This document shows positions 50,202 through 60,028 of a DNA stretch of 64,000 nt, in pieces. Where the stretch lies: assembly GCF_900156375.1 (NCBI RefSeq), contig NZ_FTNK01000010.1, positions 62,001-126,000 of the forward strand, written 5' to 3'. Numbering within the stretch: the first letter of the stretch is position 1; every line of letters begins with the position of its first letter. A model generated the notes under the pieces. It searched no databases and had not been told where the DNA came from. It was given only the letters and a program-made list of their open reading frames with translations. The translations under genes were made by a program, and so were the position numbers. Source of the stretch: Paenibacillus macquariensis (GTDB lineage Bacteria > Bacillota > Bacilli > Paenibacillales > Paenibacillaceae).

Positions 50202-51457
50202 GAGCCAAATGGTTGTTCTTAATCATCATTGCGATGTTTATTGCTGGTATTGTCCTAGCTATGCTAGTGATCGAGACCAAGGTAGATAACCATGTGGATA
50301 TTATCGCAGCGAATAAGATGTTAAAGACGATTGAAAGCCATTGGGGTCATATTGAACAGAGAGATTACAGTACCATAAATCAGCAATTTGCTGTTCTAGA
50401 TAACAGTGGAATTGTACTCTACCAAACAGCTGAGGAACTCTCCACGACAATAAATGATGCCATCAGAAATAGAGATACGATCATTGACGTGATGCAAAAA
50501 GATAGCCTCGTAGGCAAGCTTATTATACATAATGATAATAAAGAAGTTGTGCAGCATATGAAGAGTCAGCTTCTAATCATCATAGTGCTGACATTTACGA
50601 CGTTAATGGTGCTGTGCGTCCTCTACATTATATTTTTAAACCATACTGTTTTTACACCGTTCAAAAAGTTACAGAGCTTTGCTGTAAATGTGGCGAGAGG
50701 GAATTTAGATATTCCTTTAACAATGGACAAGGACAACCCGTTCGGTGCGTTTACCGAGAGCTTCGATATTATGCGTGAGGAATTAGCTACAGCCCGTCAT
50801 AGTGAATATGTCGCTAATCGCAGCAAGAAGGAGCTTGTTGCTAGCCTAAGTCATGATATTAAGACACCAGTTGCCTCTATTAAAGCAGTGAGCGAATTGA
50901 TGCTGATGCGGGCTACCGAAGATAAAGTGATCAAGCAGTTAAATACGATTTATATGAAAGCAGAGCAGATTAATCTATTGGTGACGGATATGTTTCATGC
51001 GACTTTAGAAGAACTACAAGAGTTAAAGGTAACGGTGATGGAGGAATTAAGCGAAGTACTAAATGGCATCATTGCGAATGTGAATTACGATGATCAGATT
51101 AGCTGGGATCCCATTCCGGAGTGTATTATTTTAACGGATGTAACACGTCTACAACAAGTTTTTGACAATATTCTGAGCAATTCCTATAAGTACGCAGGCA
51201 CCGTGGTCACGATTACTTCGCTTGTTACGCATACACATTTAGAACTTCGCATTATGGATTATGGTAGTGGCATTAATGGGGATGAATTACCTCTAGTATT
51301 CAATAAATTTTATCGTGGGAATAACGCAGAGGGCAAAAGTGGATCAGGACTTGGTTTATTCATTTCTAAATATCTCATGCAGAACATGCAGAGCGATATT
51401 GAGTGTCATAACCGTGGGGATGGTCTTACTGTAACCCTGAGAATTAAGCTCGCCTAA
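50198..51457 (+). CDS. Sensor histidine kinase
   Basis: A 419-residue kinase with TM1 (about 5-25), a short outer domain of about 95 residues, TM2 (about 124-146), HAMP, phosphoacceptor H219 (LSHDIKTPVAS) and an ATPase domain (DNILSNSYKY, DYGSGI, SGSGLGLFISKYL). Its outer domain is short, suggesting that sensing relies on the co-encoded transporter or membrane state. Confidence 0.93.
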   Translation: MRAKWLFLIIIAMFIAGIVLAMLVIETKVDNHVDIIAANKMLKTIESHWGHIEQRDYSTINQQFAVLDNSGIVLYQTAEELSTTINDAIRNRDTIIDVMQKDSLVGKLIIHNDNKEVVQHMKSQLLIIIVLTFTTLMVLCVLYIIFLNHTVFTPFKKLQSFAVNVARGNLDIPLTMDKDNPFGAFTESFDIMREELATARHSEYVANRSKKELVASLSHDIKTPVASIKAVSELMLMRATEDKVIKQLNTIYMKAEQINLLVTDMFHATLEELQELKVTVMEELSEVLNGIIANVNYDDQISWDPIPECIILTDVTRLQQVFDNILSNSYKYAGTVVTITSLVTHTHLELRIMDYGSGINGDELPLVFNKFYRGNNAEGKSGSGLGLFISKYLMQNMQSDIECHNRGDGLTVTLRIKLA

Positions 51458-51608
51458 ATCGAATTAAGAAACAGTTAAGAACTGAACAAAGATTAAATAA
51501 GAATTGCTCTTGTATGATAGGACTGTAATCCAACTTACAGTCTTATTTGTCTAGGACAAGATCAGATAGAAACTACAATAAATATTTCTATATAGGGAGT
51601 GTTAATCC

Positions 51609-52370
51609 ATGCAAGAGGGGCTATTAAGAACAGAAAAGTTATGTAAGACATTTTCCAGTGGTGGCGTTCAGCAGCATGTCCTGAAGAATCTGGATATCAG
51701 CTTAGTGAAGGGCGATTTTACGGTAATTATGGGTAGTTCAGGCTCAGGTAAATCGACGCTCCTCTATGCACTTAGTGGTATGGATAAACCGACATTAGGC
51801 GAGATTCATTTTGAAGAGAAGAATATCTCCAAGCTGAATAACGATCAACTTGCGATTTTTAGAAGAAATAATTGTGGGTTTGTGTTCCAACAGGTCTATT
51901 TACTAGACAATATGAGTGTTCTGGATAATGCGCTAGCGAGCGGATTGCTAGTAAGTAAGAATAAGCGGGCCATCGTTACAAAAGCGAAACAATTGCTTAC
52001 CCAAGTTGGACTAAATGAAGCATCATGGGGTAAATTTCCCTCGCAGCTTTCTGGTGGAGAAGCGCAGCGGGCAGGTATCGTACGGGCATTAATCAACAGT
52101 CCAAAAATTGTTTTTGCAGATGAACCGACAGGTGCACTAAACTCTGCTGCAAGCGATAGCGTACTGGATGTTATGTCTGCGGTTAATCAGAATGGACAGA
52201 GCATTGTTATGGTCACGCATGATATCAAAACGGCTTTAAGAGGAAACAGAATACTGTATCTACGAGATGGTGTTATTTGTGGAGACCTAAAGCTGGATGC
52301 TTTCGATGTGGCGCACAATGCTGCAAGGCATGAGAAGTTAAAAGCCTTCCTCGCCGAAATGGGGTGGTAG
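51609..52370 (+). CDS. ABC transporter ATP-binding protein (MacB/LolD type)
   Basis: A 253-residue ATPase: Walker A GSSGSGKST (about 40-48), Q-loop FQQVYLLDNMS, signature LSGGEAQ (about 148-154), Walker B IVFADEPTGAL, and the H-loop VTHD. Type VII family members of this kind power FtsX-like permeases that detoxify or release lipid-bound peptides. Only 1 base separates it from the permease gene. A hairpin (GACTGTAA/TTACAGTC, near 51520-51545) precedes it, so it may be transcribed partly from its own promoter. Confidence 0.95.
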   Translation: MQEGLLRTEKLCKTFSSGGVQQHVLKNLDISLVKGDFTVIMGSSGSGKSTLLYALSGMDKPTLGEIHFEEKNISKLNNDQLAIFRRNNCGFVFQQVYLLDNMSVLDNALASGLLVSKNKRAIVTKAKQLLTQVGLNEASWGKFPSQLSGGEAQRAGIVRALINSPKIVFADEPTGALNSAASDSVLDVMSAVNQNGQSIVMVTHDIKTALRGNRILYLRDGVICGDLKLDAFDVAHNAARHEKLKAFLAEMGW

Positions 52371-52371
52371 G

Positions 52372-54717
52372 ATGAAAATCGTTAATCTCGCCCTGGCCAA
52401 TATCAAAAAAGGTAAGAGTGCGGCATTTTCACTATTTATTCTGATTTTTGTAGCGGCGCTGCTACTCAACGTAGGTATAACCGTTATTTCCCAAATGAAT
52501 ACCTTCTATGACGACAAGGTTGAGGAACTACATGATCCGCATCTTAGCATCATTACGAACCGTGCAAACTATAAGGAAGCCTATAGCGACTTCTTTAAGA
52601 ACAATTCTGGTGTGAAAGAAACCGAAATGGAATCGATTATATTAGTGAATGCAGCCAAATTCCGATATGGTGATAGCGATATGAATAGTGGCGCTGCGCT
52701 ACTTAATGCGGATGCCAATCGAACTTTCTCACCTTTGAAGCTAGTCGAGAAGCTACATACGAATCATGACAATGATATCTATGTGTCTTACAGTTTTAAA
52801 TCAAGTGGTGGATACAAACTAGGCGATACCTTTACCATGAACTATCAGGATAAGGCCTATAGCTATCGTATAGCAGGATTCTTTGAAGCGACTATGTTGG
52901 GTACACCTAGTATGGGCATCATGAAATTCCTTTTACCGGATGTAGAGTATCGCCAATTGTCGGATGAATTAGGAGAGACAGCGGGAGGAACCATTGTGTC
53001 CGCAGCCCTTAACGATCATAGACAGTCGACTACGCTGCTTAATGATTACAATAAGAAATTCCCTGATCTAAGTAAGAATGCGTTAGCTCCACTTTTTTTG
53101 GAGACGGATATAGAGATGACGAAAAGTGTAGGCACGATGACAATCAATATTATTTCTATGATTTTGGTTGCATTCGCAGCGGTGATTGTGCTTGTCGCCT
53201 TGATTGTCATCAAGTTCCGTGTGACAAACAGTATTGATGATGGCATGGTTAATATCGGCGTCCTCAAAGCAGTAGGATACACGAGCAGACAGATTCTTGC
53301 CTCCATAACATTGCAGTTTATGTTCATTACGCTTTCAGCAGGCATAGTGGGTATTGGGGTCTCTTATGCTGTAGTTCCCATATTTGGTGGCATCGTCTCA
53401 TCTTTAACGGGGCTACTGTGGACTCAAGGTTTCGATATTGCGGCTAATGTGCTCAGTATTCTTATTGTTGCTGTATTGGTGCTACTTGTGACGTTGCTCT
53501 CCTCTATACGTATCAGGAAACTTCATCCTGTCGCTGCACTTCGGGGTGGTATTATGACACACAGTTTCAAAAAGAATCCGTTCCCGCTTGAAAAGGCTAA
53601 AGGTGGGCTTCAGTTCGTGCTTGCTTGTAAGACTATGATTATGAATAGTAAACAAAATATCATGATTGCTTTTATTATTGCCGCTATTACTTTTGCTTCC
53701 GTCTTCTCCATTGTGTTGTATTATAATGTTGCGTCAGATAAACAGGCGTTTATTCATCTCGTTGGTGCGGAGACGTCGAATGTTATGATTCAGTCTAAAT
53801 CTGCAGCGGATAGTAATAAGATACGTCCAGCTATTGAACAAATGGATGTTGTAGCAAAGACAGCTATTCTAGACTTCATTTCTACAAGGGTTGACGGGCA
53901 ATTCACTTATATGAATATTTCAGATGATTTCAGTAAACTGGAGAACCAGACGGTCTATGAAGGGCGATTTCCGGAGTATGATAACGAAATTGCGGTCTCT
54001 TGGGCAGTGTCAAAGCTGCTTGCTAAAGGCATCGGCGATACCGTAGAGGTGGAGGTAGGTACTGTATCCCATCCCTACTTAATTACGGGGTTAAGTCAGT
54101 CAATTAGCAATATGGGGCAAATGACCTATTTAACTTTGCCTGGAATACAGCATTTGATTCCAGACTATACAGGCACTTTAATTAATGTTTATCTGGATGG
54201 GATAGATAATACTAGCTTTATCCAGAACATTAAAGCGCAATACGGGAATATGACAACGGATATAATCAACGTAGATGAGACGATAAACAGCCAAAGCAGT
54301 ATTTATGTTTCGTCCGTGTTTGCTGTTATGGTGATGATTCTTGCAATAACGGTTGTGGTCGTCCTAATGATCCTATATTTAGTCATAAAAACGATGATTC
54401 TTAAGCGTAAAAGGGAGTTTGGGATATTAAAAGCGACAGGGTATACTACGATTCAGCTTATGACTCAGATCGCACTTAGTTTTGTTCCAATTGTTATCTT
54501 GGGGGTCATTATTGGGGGTGTCCTAGGGTGTTTGTACACCAATTCCATGCTTACGTTACTGCTCTCTGGAGCGGGCATTCATAACGTGCAATTCATTATT
54601 AATATTCCACTTATCGTCATGCTTTGTATCTCAATTATTGTGTTGTCCTATCTCGTATCGATGTTAGTAGCGCGGAGGATCAAGCGGATATCTGCATATG
54701 GGTTGATTACAGAATAG
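52372..54717 (+). CDS. FtsX-like ABC permease
   Basis: A 781-residue protein with about ten membrane helices: one near the N-terminus, a large outer domain (about 40-255), three helices, a central helix near 425-445, a second outer domain (about 450-645), then three more helices. This is the duplicated FtsX domain layout of BceB- and MacB-like peptide-resistance transporters. It probably removes a cell-wall-active antimicrobial from the membrane. The neighbouring two-component pair should respond to it. Confidence 0.92.
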   Translation: MKIVNLALANIKKGKSAAFSLFILIFVAALLLNVGITVISQMNTFYDDKVEELHDPHLSIITNRANYKEAYSDFFKNNSGVKETEMESIILVNAAKFRYGDSDMNSGAALLNADANRTFSPLKLVEKLHTNHDNDIYVSYSFKSSGGYKLGDTFTMNYQDKAYSYRIAGFFEATMLGTPSMGIMKFLLPDVEYRQLSDELGETAGGTIVSAALNDHRQSTTLLNDYNKKFPDLSKNALAPLFLETDIEMTKSVGTMTINIISMILVAFAAVIVLVALIVIKFRVTNSIDDGMVNIGVLKAVGYTSRQILASITLQFMFITLSAGIVGIGVSYAVVPIFGGIVSSLTGLLWTQGFDIAANVLSILIVAVLVLLVTLLSSIRIRKLHPVAALRGGIMTHSFKKNPFPLEKAKGGLQFVLACKTMIMNSKQNIMIAFIIAAITFASVFSIVLYYNVASDKQAFIHLVGAETSNVMIQSKSAADSNKIRPAIEQMDVVAKTAILDFISTRVDGQFTYMNISDDFSKLENQTVYEGRFPEYDNEIAVSWAVSKLLAKGIGDTVEVEVGTVSHPYLITGLSQSISNMGQMTYLTLPGIQHLIPDYTGTLINVYLDGIDNTSFIQNIKAQYGNMTTDIINVDETINSQSSIYVSSVFAVMVMILAITVVVVLMILYLVIKTMILKRKREFGILKATGYTTIQLMTQIALSFVPIVILGVIIGGVLGCLYTNSMLTLLLSGAGIHNVQFIINIPLIVMLCISIIVLSYLVSMLVARRIKRISAYGLITE

Positions 54718-54789
54718 AGGATTCTAAGATGATCTCGATCATTTACATGATTCAAGTATATACAAAAGAGTAAAGTTGACTGATTCAGT

Positions 54790-54813
54790 AGACCGCCCAA
54801 GGGTGGTCTGTTT
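54790..54813 (+). terminator. Rho-independent terminator
   Basis: AGACCGCCC and GGGTGGTCT form a stem (one G-T pair) around AA; the tail is short (GTTTGCTT). Confidence 0.6.
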
Positions 54814-54882
54814 GCTTATGTAATCTAATTAACTTTAAGTGCTAGTGTAACTCGTTCCAATGCGATGGATGGGGGATAGGGA

Positions 54883-55530
54883 ATGATAACAATTGTAGTT
54901 GCTGACGATCAGATGCTGACGCGTGAAGGACTTCGTACGATTCTAGAATTGGAAGATGATTTCGAGGTGATTGGCGTTGCTAAGAACGGAGAGGAGGCAT
55001 GCGAGTTAGCAGAATCGCTTCTGCCCGATCTCATGTTGCTTGATATTCAAATGCCCGTCATGGACGGAATTAGTGCGTTGAAGCGAATCAAACGGAGCTG
55101 TCCTAACATATTTGTCTTAATATTAACAACCTTCATAGATGCAGATTACATCGTAGAAGGAATGGCACATGGAGCAAGTGGCTATATGTTGAAGGATATG
55201 GATGCAGATAAAATGATCGCTTCGATCCGAGATACGGTATCTGGCCAATTCATACTTCCAGGTGCGGTCGCAGCCAAATTGGCTGCGAGGATGAATCGAT
55301 TTACGGAAGATTATGAACATCGGCAATGCCCCAGACTAGATCTCATCAAGCTAACCGAGCGGGAAGAGGAGCTGGCACAGCTTATTATCCGTGGGCTGAA
55401 CAACCGAGAAATTGCTGATGAGCTGCATATCGCTGAAGGTACAGCTCGCAACTATATTAGTAACCTCTATGGGAAATTGGAGGTCGTTGACCGGGCCCAA
55501 GCGATGGTTCGTCTTCAAACTTTAATCTGA
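54883..55530 (+). CDS. LuxR/NarL-family response regulator, orphan
   Basis: A 215-residue regulator: receiver with D8/D9 (VADDQ), D54 (LMLLDIQMP) and K104-like GYMLKDMDADK; LuxR-type helix-turn-helix at about 150-210 (LTEREEELAQLIIRGLNNRE, then LHIAEGTARNYISNLYGKL). It resembles DesR/LiaR partners. No kinase gene is adjacent in the same direction; the nearest kinase belongs to the opposite-strand OmpR-type pair. It may respond to a distant kinase, or its partner has been lost. Confidence 0.92.
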   Translation: MITIVVADDQMLTREGLRTILELEDDFEVIGVAKNGEEACELAESLLPDLMLLDIQMPVMDGISALKRIKRSCPNIFVLILTTFIDADYIVEGMAHGASGYMLKDMDADKMIASIRDTVSGQFILPGAVAAKLAARMNRFTEDYEHRQCPRLDLIKLTEREEELAQLIIRGLNNREIADELHIAEGTARNYISNLYGKLEVVDRAQAMVRLQTLI

Positions 55531-55539
55531 AGTTAGTTG

Positions 55540-56907
55540 CTATACGGAGTCTATGCTAGGGAACCCAATCGAGATCACCGCACCACCCTCCCGACGGTTG
55601 TCTGCGGTGATCAGACCTCCGCAGCGTTCAACGATCGCACGGGATATAGCTAATCCAAGTCCAGATTCACCATCTTTCCCTTTTACAAACCGGTGGAATA
55701 GATAAGGAAGCAAATCTTCCGATATTCCAGGGCCATCATCGCTAATGGAGATTTCAACGCGTCCATTCTTGATTGCGGCATGGATATAAATCTGCTGATT
55801 CGCATACCGGGTTGCATTAGAGACCACATTGATGAGTGCCTGTAATAGCTTATCGCGATCGGCTCGGATCGCGAGCGGTTCATCATCATCGTATGACGTA
55901 TAAAGAGTCAGTCCTTTTTTTATCAAAAGAGGATTCATACGCTCAATCGTTTCTATTAGCAGGTCCTTCAGACAAATCTCCGTAGGCTTAAATATATCCT
56001 CTTCACTGTCGAGCTTCGCAAGTAGGGTCATTTCCGTAACGATTTTCTTCAACCGACTGCTCTCACTCATAATAATATCGAGACCTTTATGGACGCTCTC
56101 CCCTTCAAACACACCGTCCTTGATCCCTTCGGCATATCCAGAGATGGACATTAAGGGAGTCTTTAATTCATGAGAGGCATTCTGGAAGAACTGTTTCTGT
56201 ACGTGATTATATCGTTTCAATTCACCAGCCATATCATAGACCGATTGAGCGACAGAGCCAATTTCTCCGCCAGCCTTGATCAGCTTAACGTCTTCAAAGT
56301 GACGCTCTTTCACCTTTTTGAGTTCCTCCCGTAGTCTCAGCAGAGGTTGGATCAGCTTTTTCGTGATAAATAGACTAAACAGGAACATCAGTATACCCGC
56401 CACACAGAAAACGATAAGTAGTCTCTTAAGCAGAGCTTGTTCAATCGTTTTGACTTTACTCACAGGCGTAAGGAGAGTCAATGTTCCTTGAGGCGTTGCT
56501 TTCACTTCAGTAATGTATCGTCTATCTGTCCCGTTCCAAATGTTTTGCAGACTTGAAGTTTCACTTGCTGTAGCTAAAGGTCCGGCATTTATTTCAATGT
56601 TAATATAATTCATAGGTACCGATGTAGACACAACCCTTCCTGTTTCATCGGTAAGAATAGCCTCTACACTTGCGGCTGCAGGATATATGACCTTTGGTAA
56701 TGAGACGACTTTATCTAAGACGATCATATTGTTCATGTTTTCCTGACTTAATGAGGCTGTCATTGCGGCGCTCATAGTCTTTAAATCTTCCTTCTGTGCT
56801 CCGATAAAATGGTCTAACAGCACATGATGGATCACAACAGCCGTAACGGAGAGCACAAGTACCAGTGCAATGCCAAAGGCTAAATTAATTTGATGTACTA
56901 GCTTCAT
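55540..56907 (-). CDS. Sensor histidine kinase
   Basis: A 455-residue kinase: TM1 (about 7-27), an outer domain of about 130 residues, TM2 (about 163-182), HAMP, H246 in ASHELKTPLMSIS, and an ATPase domain (VVSNATRYA, SDDGPGI, GESGLGLAISRAI). It overlaps the regulator gene by 23 bases and so is translated from the same transcript. The nearby divergent secreted protein gene is a likely target or signal of this pair. Confidence 0.93.
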   Translation of the reverse strand: MKLVHQINLAFGIALVLVLSVTAVVIHHVLLDHFIGAQKEDLKTMSAAMTASLSQENMNNMIVLDKVVSLPKVIYPAAASVEAILTDETGRVVSTSVPMNYINIEINAGPLATASETSSLQNIWNGTDRRYITEVKATPQGTLTLLTPVSKVKTIEQALLKRLLIVFCVAGILMFLFSLFITKKLIQPLLRLREELKKVKERHFEDVKLIKAGGEIGSVAQSVYDMAGELKRYNHVQKQFFQNASHELKTPLMSISGYAEGIKDGVFEGESVHKGLDIIMSESSRLKKIVTEMTLLAKLDSEEDIFKPTEICLKDLLIETIERMNPLLIKKGLTLYTSYDDDEPLAIRADRDKLLQALINVVSNATRYANQQIYIHAAIKNGRVEISISDDGPGISEDLLPYLFHRFVKGKDGESGLGLAISRAIVERCGGLITADNRREGGAVISIGFPSIDSV

Positions 56908-57622
56908 CCGTCTGCTCGCCCTCCTCTGCTCTCATGCGATAGCCATGTCCCCATACCGCTTCGATCGGCACATGTTCTAACTTTTTGCGCATCCGCTTAA
57001 TCAAGTGATCGACAGCACGATCACTTCCGAAGTAATCGTCTCCCCATACGAATGTTAGAAGTTCGTCTCTCGTAAAAGCACGGTTAGGAGAGTCCGCAAA
57101 CACTTTAAGCATAGTAAATTCTTTACTGGTTAGGTCCACTTCTTCTCTACACCAGAACACACGTCGTTCCTCTAGTAGTAGTTGAAGTCGACCAACTTCG
57201 AGGCTGGCAGGGGCGGTTGGAAGAGTTACACCTTCCGTTGGGGCATTCATTTTATATGTCCGCTGGAGCTGCCGTTTAATGCGGGCTACCAATTCACGGG
57301 GGCTGAAGGGCTTGACCATATAATCGTCGCTGCCAAGCTCCAGACCTAATATTTTATCCACTTCATTGTCTCTCGCAGAAATCATAATGATAGGCACTTC
57401 TGCCTCATGGCGGATTCGTCTACAAAATTCGTACCCGTCCATGCCAGGAAGCATGATATCGAGCACCCACATGTCCGGCGGATTGGTCTGCCACAAAGTC
57501 CAAGCCTCTTCGGCACTACCGAGGCCAATGGTTTGGTAATTTTCCTTGATTAAATAGGCTTCTACAAGATTACGTATATGTTGATCATCATCGACTACGG
57601 CGATGAGATAGTCTTTATTCAT
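56885..57622 (-). CDS. OmpR-family response regulator
   Basis: A 245-residue regulator: receiver with D11-D13 (VVDDD), D55 (MWVLDIMLPG) and K107-like YMVKPF; winged helix at about 140-232 (LTSKEFTMLKVFADSPNRAF, DHLIKRMRKKL, VWGHGYRM). ATG 57622 is supported by GGAGG 8 bases upstream; an extension upstream to 57712 is unlikely. It shares an intergenic region of about 160 bases with the secreted protein gene. Confidence 0.93.
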   Translation of the reverse strand: MNKDYLIAVVDDDQHIRNLVEAYLIKENYQTIGLGSAEEAWTLWQTNPPDMWVLDIMLPGMDGYEFCRRIRHEAEVPIIMISARDNEVDKILGLELGSDDYMVKPFSPRELVARIKRQLQRTYKMNAPTEGVTLPTAPASLEVGRLQLLLEERRVFWCREEVDLTSKEFTMLKVFADSPNRAFTRDELLTFVWGDDYFGSDRAVDHLIKRMRKKLEHVPIEAVWGHGYRMRAEEGEQTDEASTSN

Positions 57623-57729
57623 TAATGATACCTCCAAATGATTTCTCTCATAAGTATACCAAGCCGTAGGAGGGTATAGGGCTCTGCCATCGTTTTTCCA
57701 CAAATTAACCAATGTTCTGCCACACCCTC

Positions 57730-57752
57730 CTTGTAAGATTGGACTTGTAAGA
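57730..57752 (+). promoter_or_regulatory. Direct repeats between the two-component system and the secreted-protein gene
   Basis: CTTGTAAGA occurs at 57730-57738 and 57744-57752, with a third shorter CTTG at 57756. Tandem direct repeats are the usual target of OmpR-type regulators. They lie 32-54 bases before ATG 57784. Confidence 0.45.
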
Positions 57753-57783
57753 AGACTTGAACGAGAATAGGAGTGTTACATTT

Positions 57784-58470
57784 ATGAATCAGTCTATGAT
57801 ATTTAAAAAGGTAGCTTTATCAGCCCTGTTAGTGTCCGCAGTTGCCGTCCCAACGGTAACGAACGCAGCTAGCGAACCTAAGGAAGTGAGTCCGAAAGTC
57901 TTATCCAAGACGATCACTACTGCTCCAGCAGTGACTAATGTATTAGCAACAACTACAACCGTTGCCAGTAGCTGGGCTAATCCCCTTGATCTAGCTAAAA
58001 CTTATGCACCTACTACGCTAGAAGACTGGAAGAAGACACTAGAGCAATATAAGAAGGTAGTTGGAGAGACGAGCAATGTACAGTATTCCATCGATTCCAT
58101 CGATATGGATAAGGCAGGTATTAAGTTTGATAAAGCCTTTGAAATAGCTAATTTAGATCCAGCGGCTGTAAAAATAATTTCAGCCACACCAGCGGTAGCT
58201 GGAGACACGAACAATATGCAGTACACCATCGATATGGATAAGGCAGGTATTAAGTTTGATGAAGCTTTTGAGATAAATATTTCTGGAACGACCGCTTTAG
58301 ATAGTACGATGGCACTACCGATCAGCGAAGCAGATCAAGCCTTTTTCAAAGCACAATTTGCGCTAGATGACGCAGCGAAATCCAAAGATGCCGCTGCAAT
58401 TAAGGAAGCGTTAGCTAAGCTACTGGTAGAGTACAAGCAGCAGATCGCAGAGTTCACAACAACGAAGTAA
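57784..58470 (+). CDS. Secreted protein of unknown function with an internal repeat
   Basis: A 228-residue exported protein. The signal peptide ends near TNAAS (residue about 30). A Thr/Val/Ala-rich stretch follows. The motif VQYSID-IDMDKAGIKFDKAF recurs as MQYTIDMDKAGIKFDEAFEI about 43 residues later, and a helical, Ala/Lys-rich C-terminus ends it (AQFALDDAAKSKDAAAIKEA). No known family was recognised. ATG 57784 follows AGGAG. It is transcribed divergently from an OmpR-type pair, and direct repeats lie in its promoter, so it is probably under their control or serves as their signal. Confidence 0.72.
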   Translation: MNQSMIFKKVALSALLVSAVAVPTVTNAASEPKEVSPKVLSKTITTAPAVTNVLATTTTVASSWANPLDLAKTYAPTTLEDWKKTLEQYKKVVGETSNVQYSIDSIDMDKAGIKFDKAFEIANLDPAAVKIISATPAVAGDTNNMQYTIDMDKAGIKFDEAFEINISGTTALDSTMALPISEADQAFFKAQFALDDAAKSKDAAAIKEALAKLLVEYKQQIAEFTTTK

Positions 58471-58538
58471 TGAAATAGATAGATATAGAGAGAAGAGTAC
58501 ATCAGAAGTACATTCAAGGAGATATTGAATATTAATGA

Positions 58539-58585
58539 GGCAATCCCTGTTTCAACCATCTGGTTGAGAGGGATTGTCTTATTTT
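58539..58585 (+). terminator. Rho-independent terminator
   Basis: GGCAATCCCT pairs with AGGGATTGTC, with an inner TTTCAACCA/TGGTTGAGA stem, followed by TTATTTT. Confidence 0.85.
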
Positions 58586-58739
58586 GTATGTGGTGAGAGA
58601 GATGGTAGGGATAGATGCTTGAGTATGATGAGTAGGAATAGGTAATATTTTCAGGTGTAGTAAATAAATATGGCGAATAATTCCACTAATTGAATATAAT
58701 AGAGTAGGGTTTCTTACCACACTTGGAGGAGGTATGTTC

Positions 58740-60026
58740 ATGAAAGGTAAATGGATCAATTCACCTTATACGTTCGCATTAGGGATGTTTGCAATGATGG
58801 TTCCTAGTCAGGCATTTAGTTCATTTTACAGCTACTTCTATGTTGAAAAGCTAGGACTTGGGATTGGGCTCGCGACACTAGCACGAACGATCTTCCTCAT
58901 ATGGGATGCTGTGAATAATCCATTATTCGGTTATTGGTCGGATCGTACCAATACTCGTTACGGACGCCGCAGGCCTTGGGTATTCGGTTCGATCCCGCTA
59001 TTTATGCTGGCCTTCGTACTGGTGTTCTCGCCTCCAGGAGGTTTATCGGAGAATGGACTATTTGCTTGGTTTCTTGTGACACTTATTCTCTATGAGGCTG
59101 TCGCTACGGTACTCTGGGTGAACTATGGGGCGTTACTTCCTGAGCTCTTTCGGGGAGATCGAATTCGTGCGAAGGCTTCTGCCATTCAGCAGGGTTATCA
59201 AGTTGTTGCCTTGTTAATTGCTACCGCATTATCCCCAATGATTTATGCTGCGATCAACTTTTCAAATATGGCTATCGTGTACGCATGTGTCTTTGGTATT
59301 TTTATGTACATTTGTATGATGAACGTTCAAGAGAAGAAAGAGGCTAATGTAGGCGAACCATTGAAGTTGATTCCAGCCTTCCGAGAGACGATTCGCAATA
59401 AGAAGTTTTGGGTGTTTAATATTTCGAACTCATTCGCCCAAACAGTGAATGGACTTATTAGCTCGATGATTCCTTTTTACGCAAAATATGTACTACATAT
59501 CTCAGAAGCACAAGTGGCGATATTGATGGCATCTGTCTTCGTCTCGGTCATTCCGTTAGTGTTCGTGTGGTACTGGATTATTCGGACCATGGATGGAGTC
59601 AAAGCATGGCGCTTATCTCTTATCGTATATGGTTTATCCGTGATTCCGCTTTGGTTCGGCTATGATCTTATAAGTGGTGTGGCGGCAGGTATTGCTGTTG
59701 GCTTCGGTCTGGCAGGATTCCTAGTGACTCCTGCGATCGTTGGAGGCAGAATTATCGATGAGGATGCGGATAACACAGGGCTTCGAAGAGAAGGGATCTA
59801 TACGGCTGTCAGTGGATTCATAACCCGTTCAAGTGGACTCATTTCGGCGCTAGCCTTTTTCGTTGTAGGTATGATATTCGGCTATCAAAGTGGCGATAAT
59901 CCAGGGTCGGACCCTGAATCGACATTCCGGTATTTGATTAGTGTTGTTCCGTTATGCCTACTTGCGATATCCGTGATCATATCGTTCGTAATCAAATTTA
60001 AATTTACGAAAATCGTTGAGAGGTGA
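58740..60026 (+). CDS. GPH-family sugar transporter
   Basis: A 428-residue protein with 12 helices of the glycoside-pentoside-hexuronide:cation symporter family (MelB-like). Characteristic is the loop DAVNNPLFGYWSDRTNTRYG with RRRPWVFGSIP, including the cation- and sugar-site Asp residues. ATG 58740 is used because TTGGAGGAGG lies 7 bases upstream, too close to the in-frame ATG 58734. It overlaps the next gene's ribosome site and forms a two-gene unit with it. Confidence 0.9.
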   Translation: MKGKWINSPYTFALGMFAMMVPSQAFSSFYSYFYVEKLGLGIGLATLARTIFLIWDAVNNPLFGYWSDRTNTRYGRRRPWVFGSIPLFMLAFVLVFSPPGGLSENGLFAWFLVTLILYEAVATVLWVNYGALLPELFRGDRIRAKASAIQQGYQVVALLIATALSPMIYAAINFSNMAIVYACVFGIFMYICMMNVQEKKEANVGEPLKLIPAFRETIRNKKFWVFNISNSFAQTVNGLISSMIPFYAKYVLHISEAQVAILMASVFVSVIPLVFVWYWIIRTMDGVKAWRLSLIVYGLSVIPLWFGYDLISGVAAGIAVGFGLAGFLVTPAIVGGRIIDEDADNTGLRREGIYTAVSGFITRSSGLISALAFFVVGMIFGYQSGDNPGSDPESTFRYLISVVPLCLLAISVIISFVIKFKFTKIVER

Positions 60027-60028
60027 CT

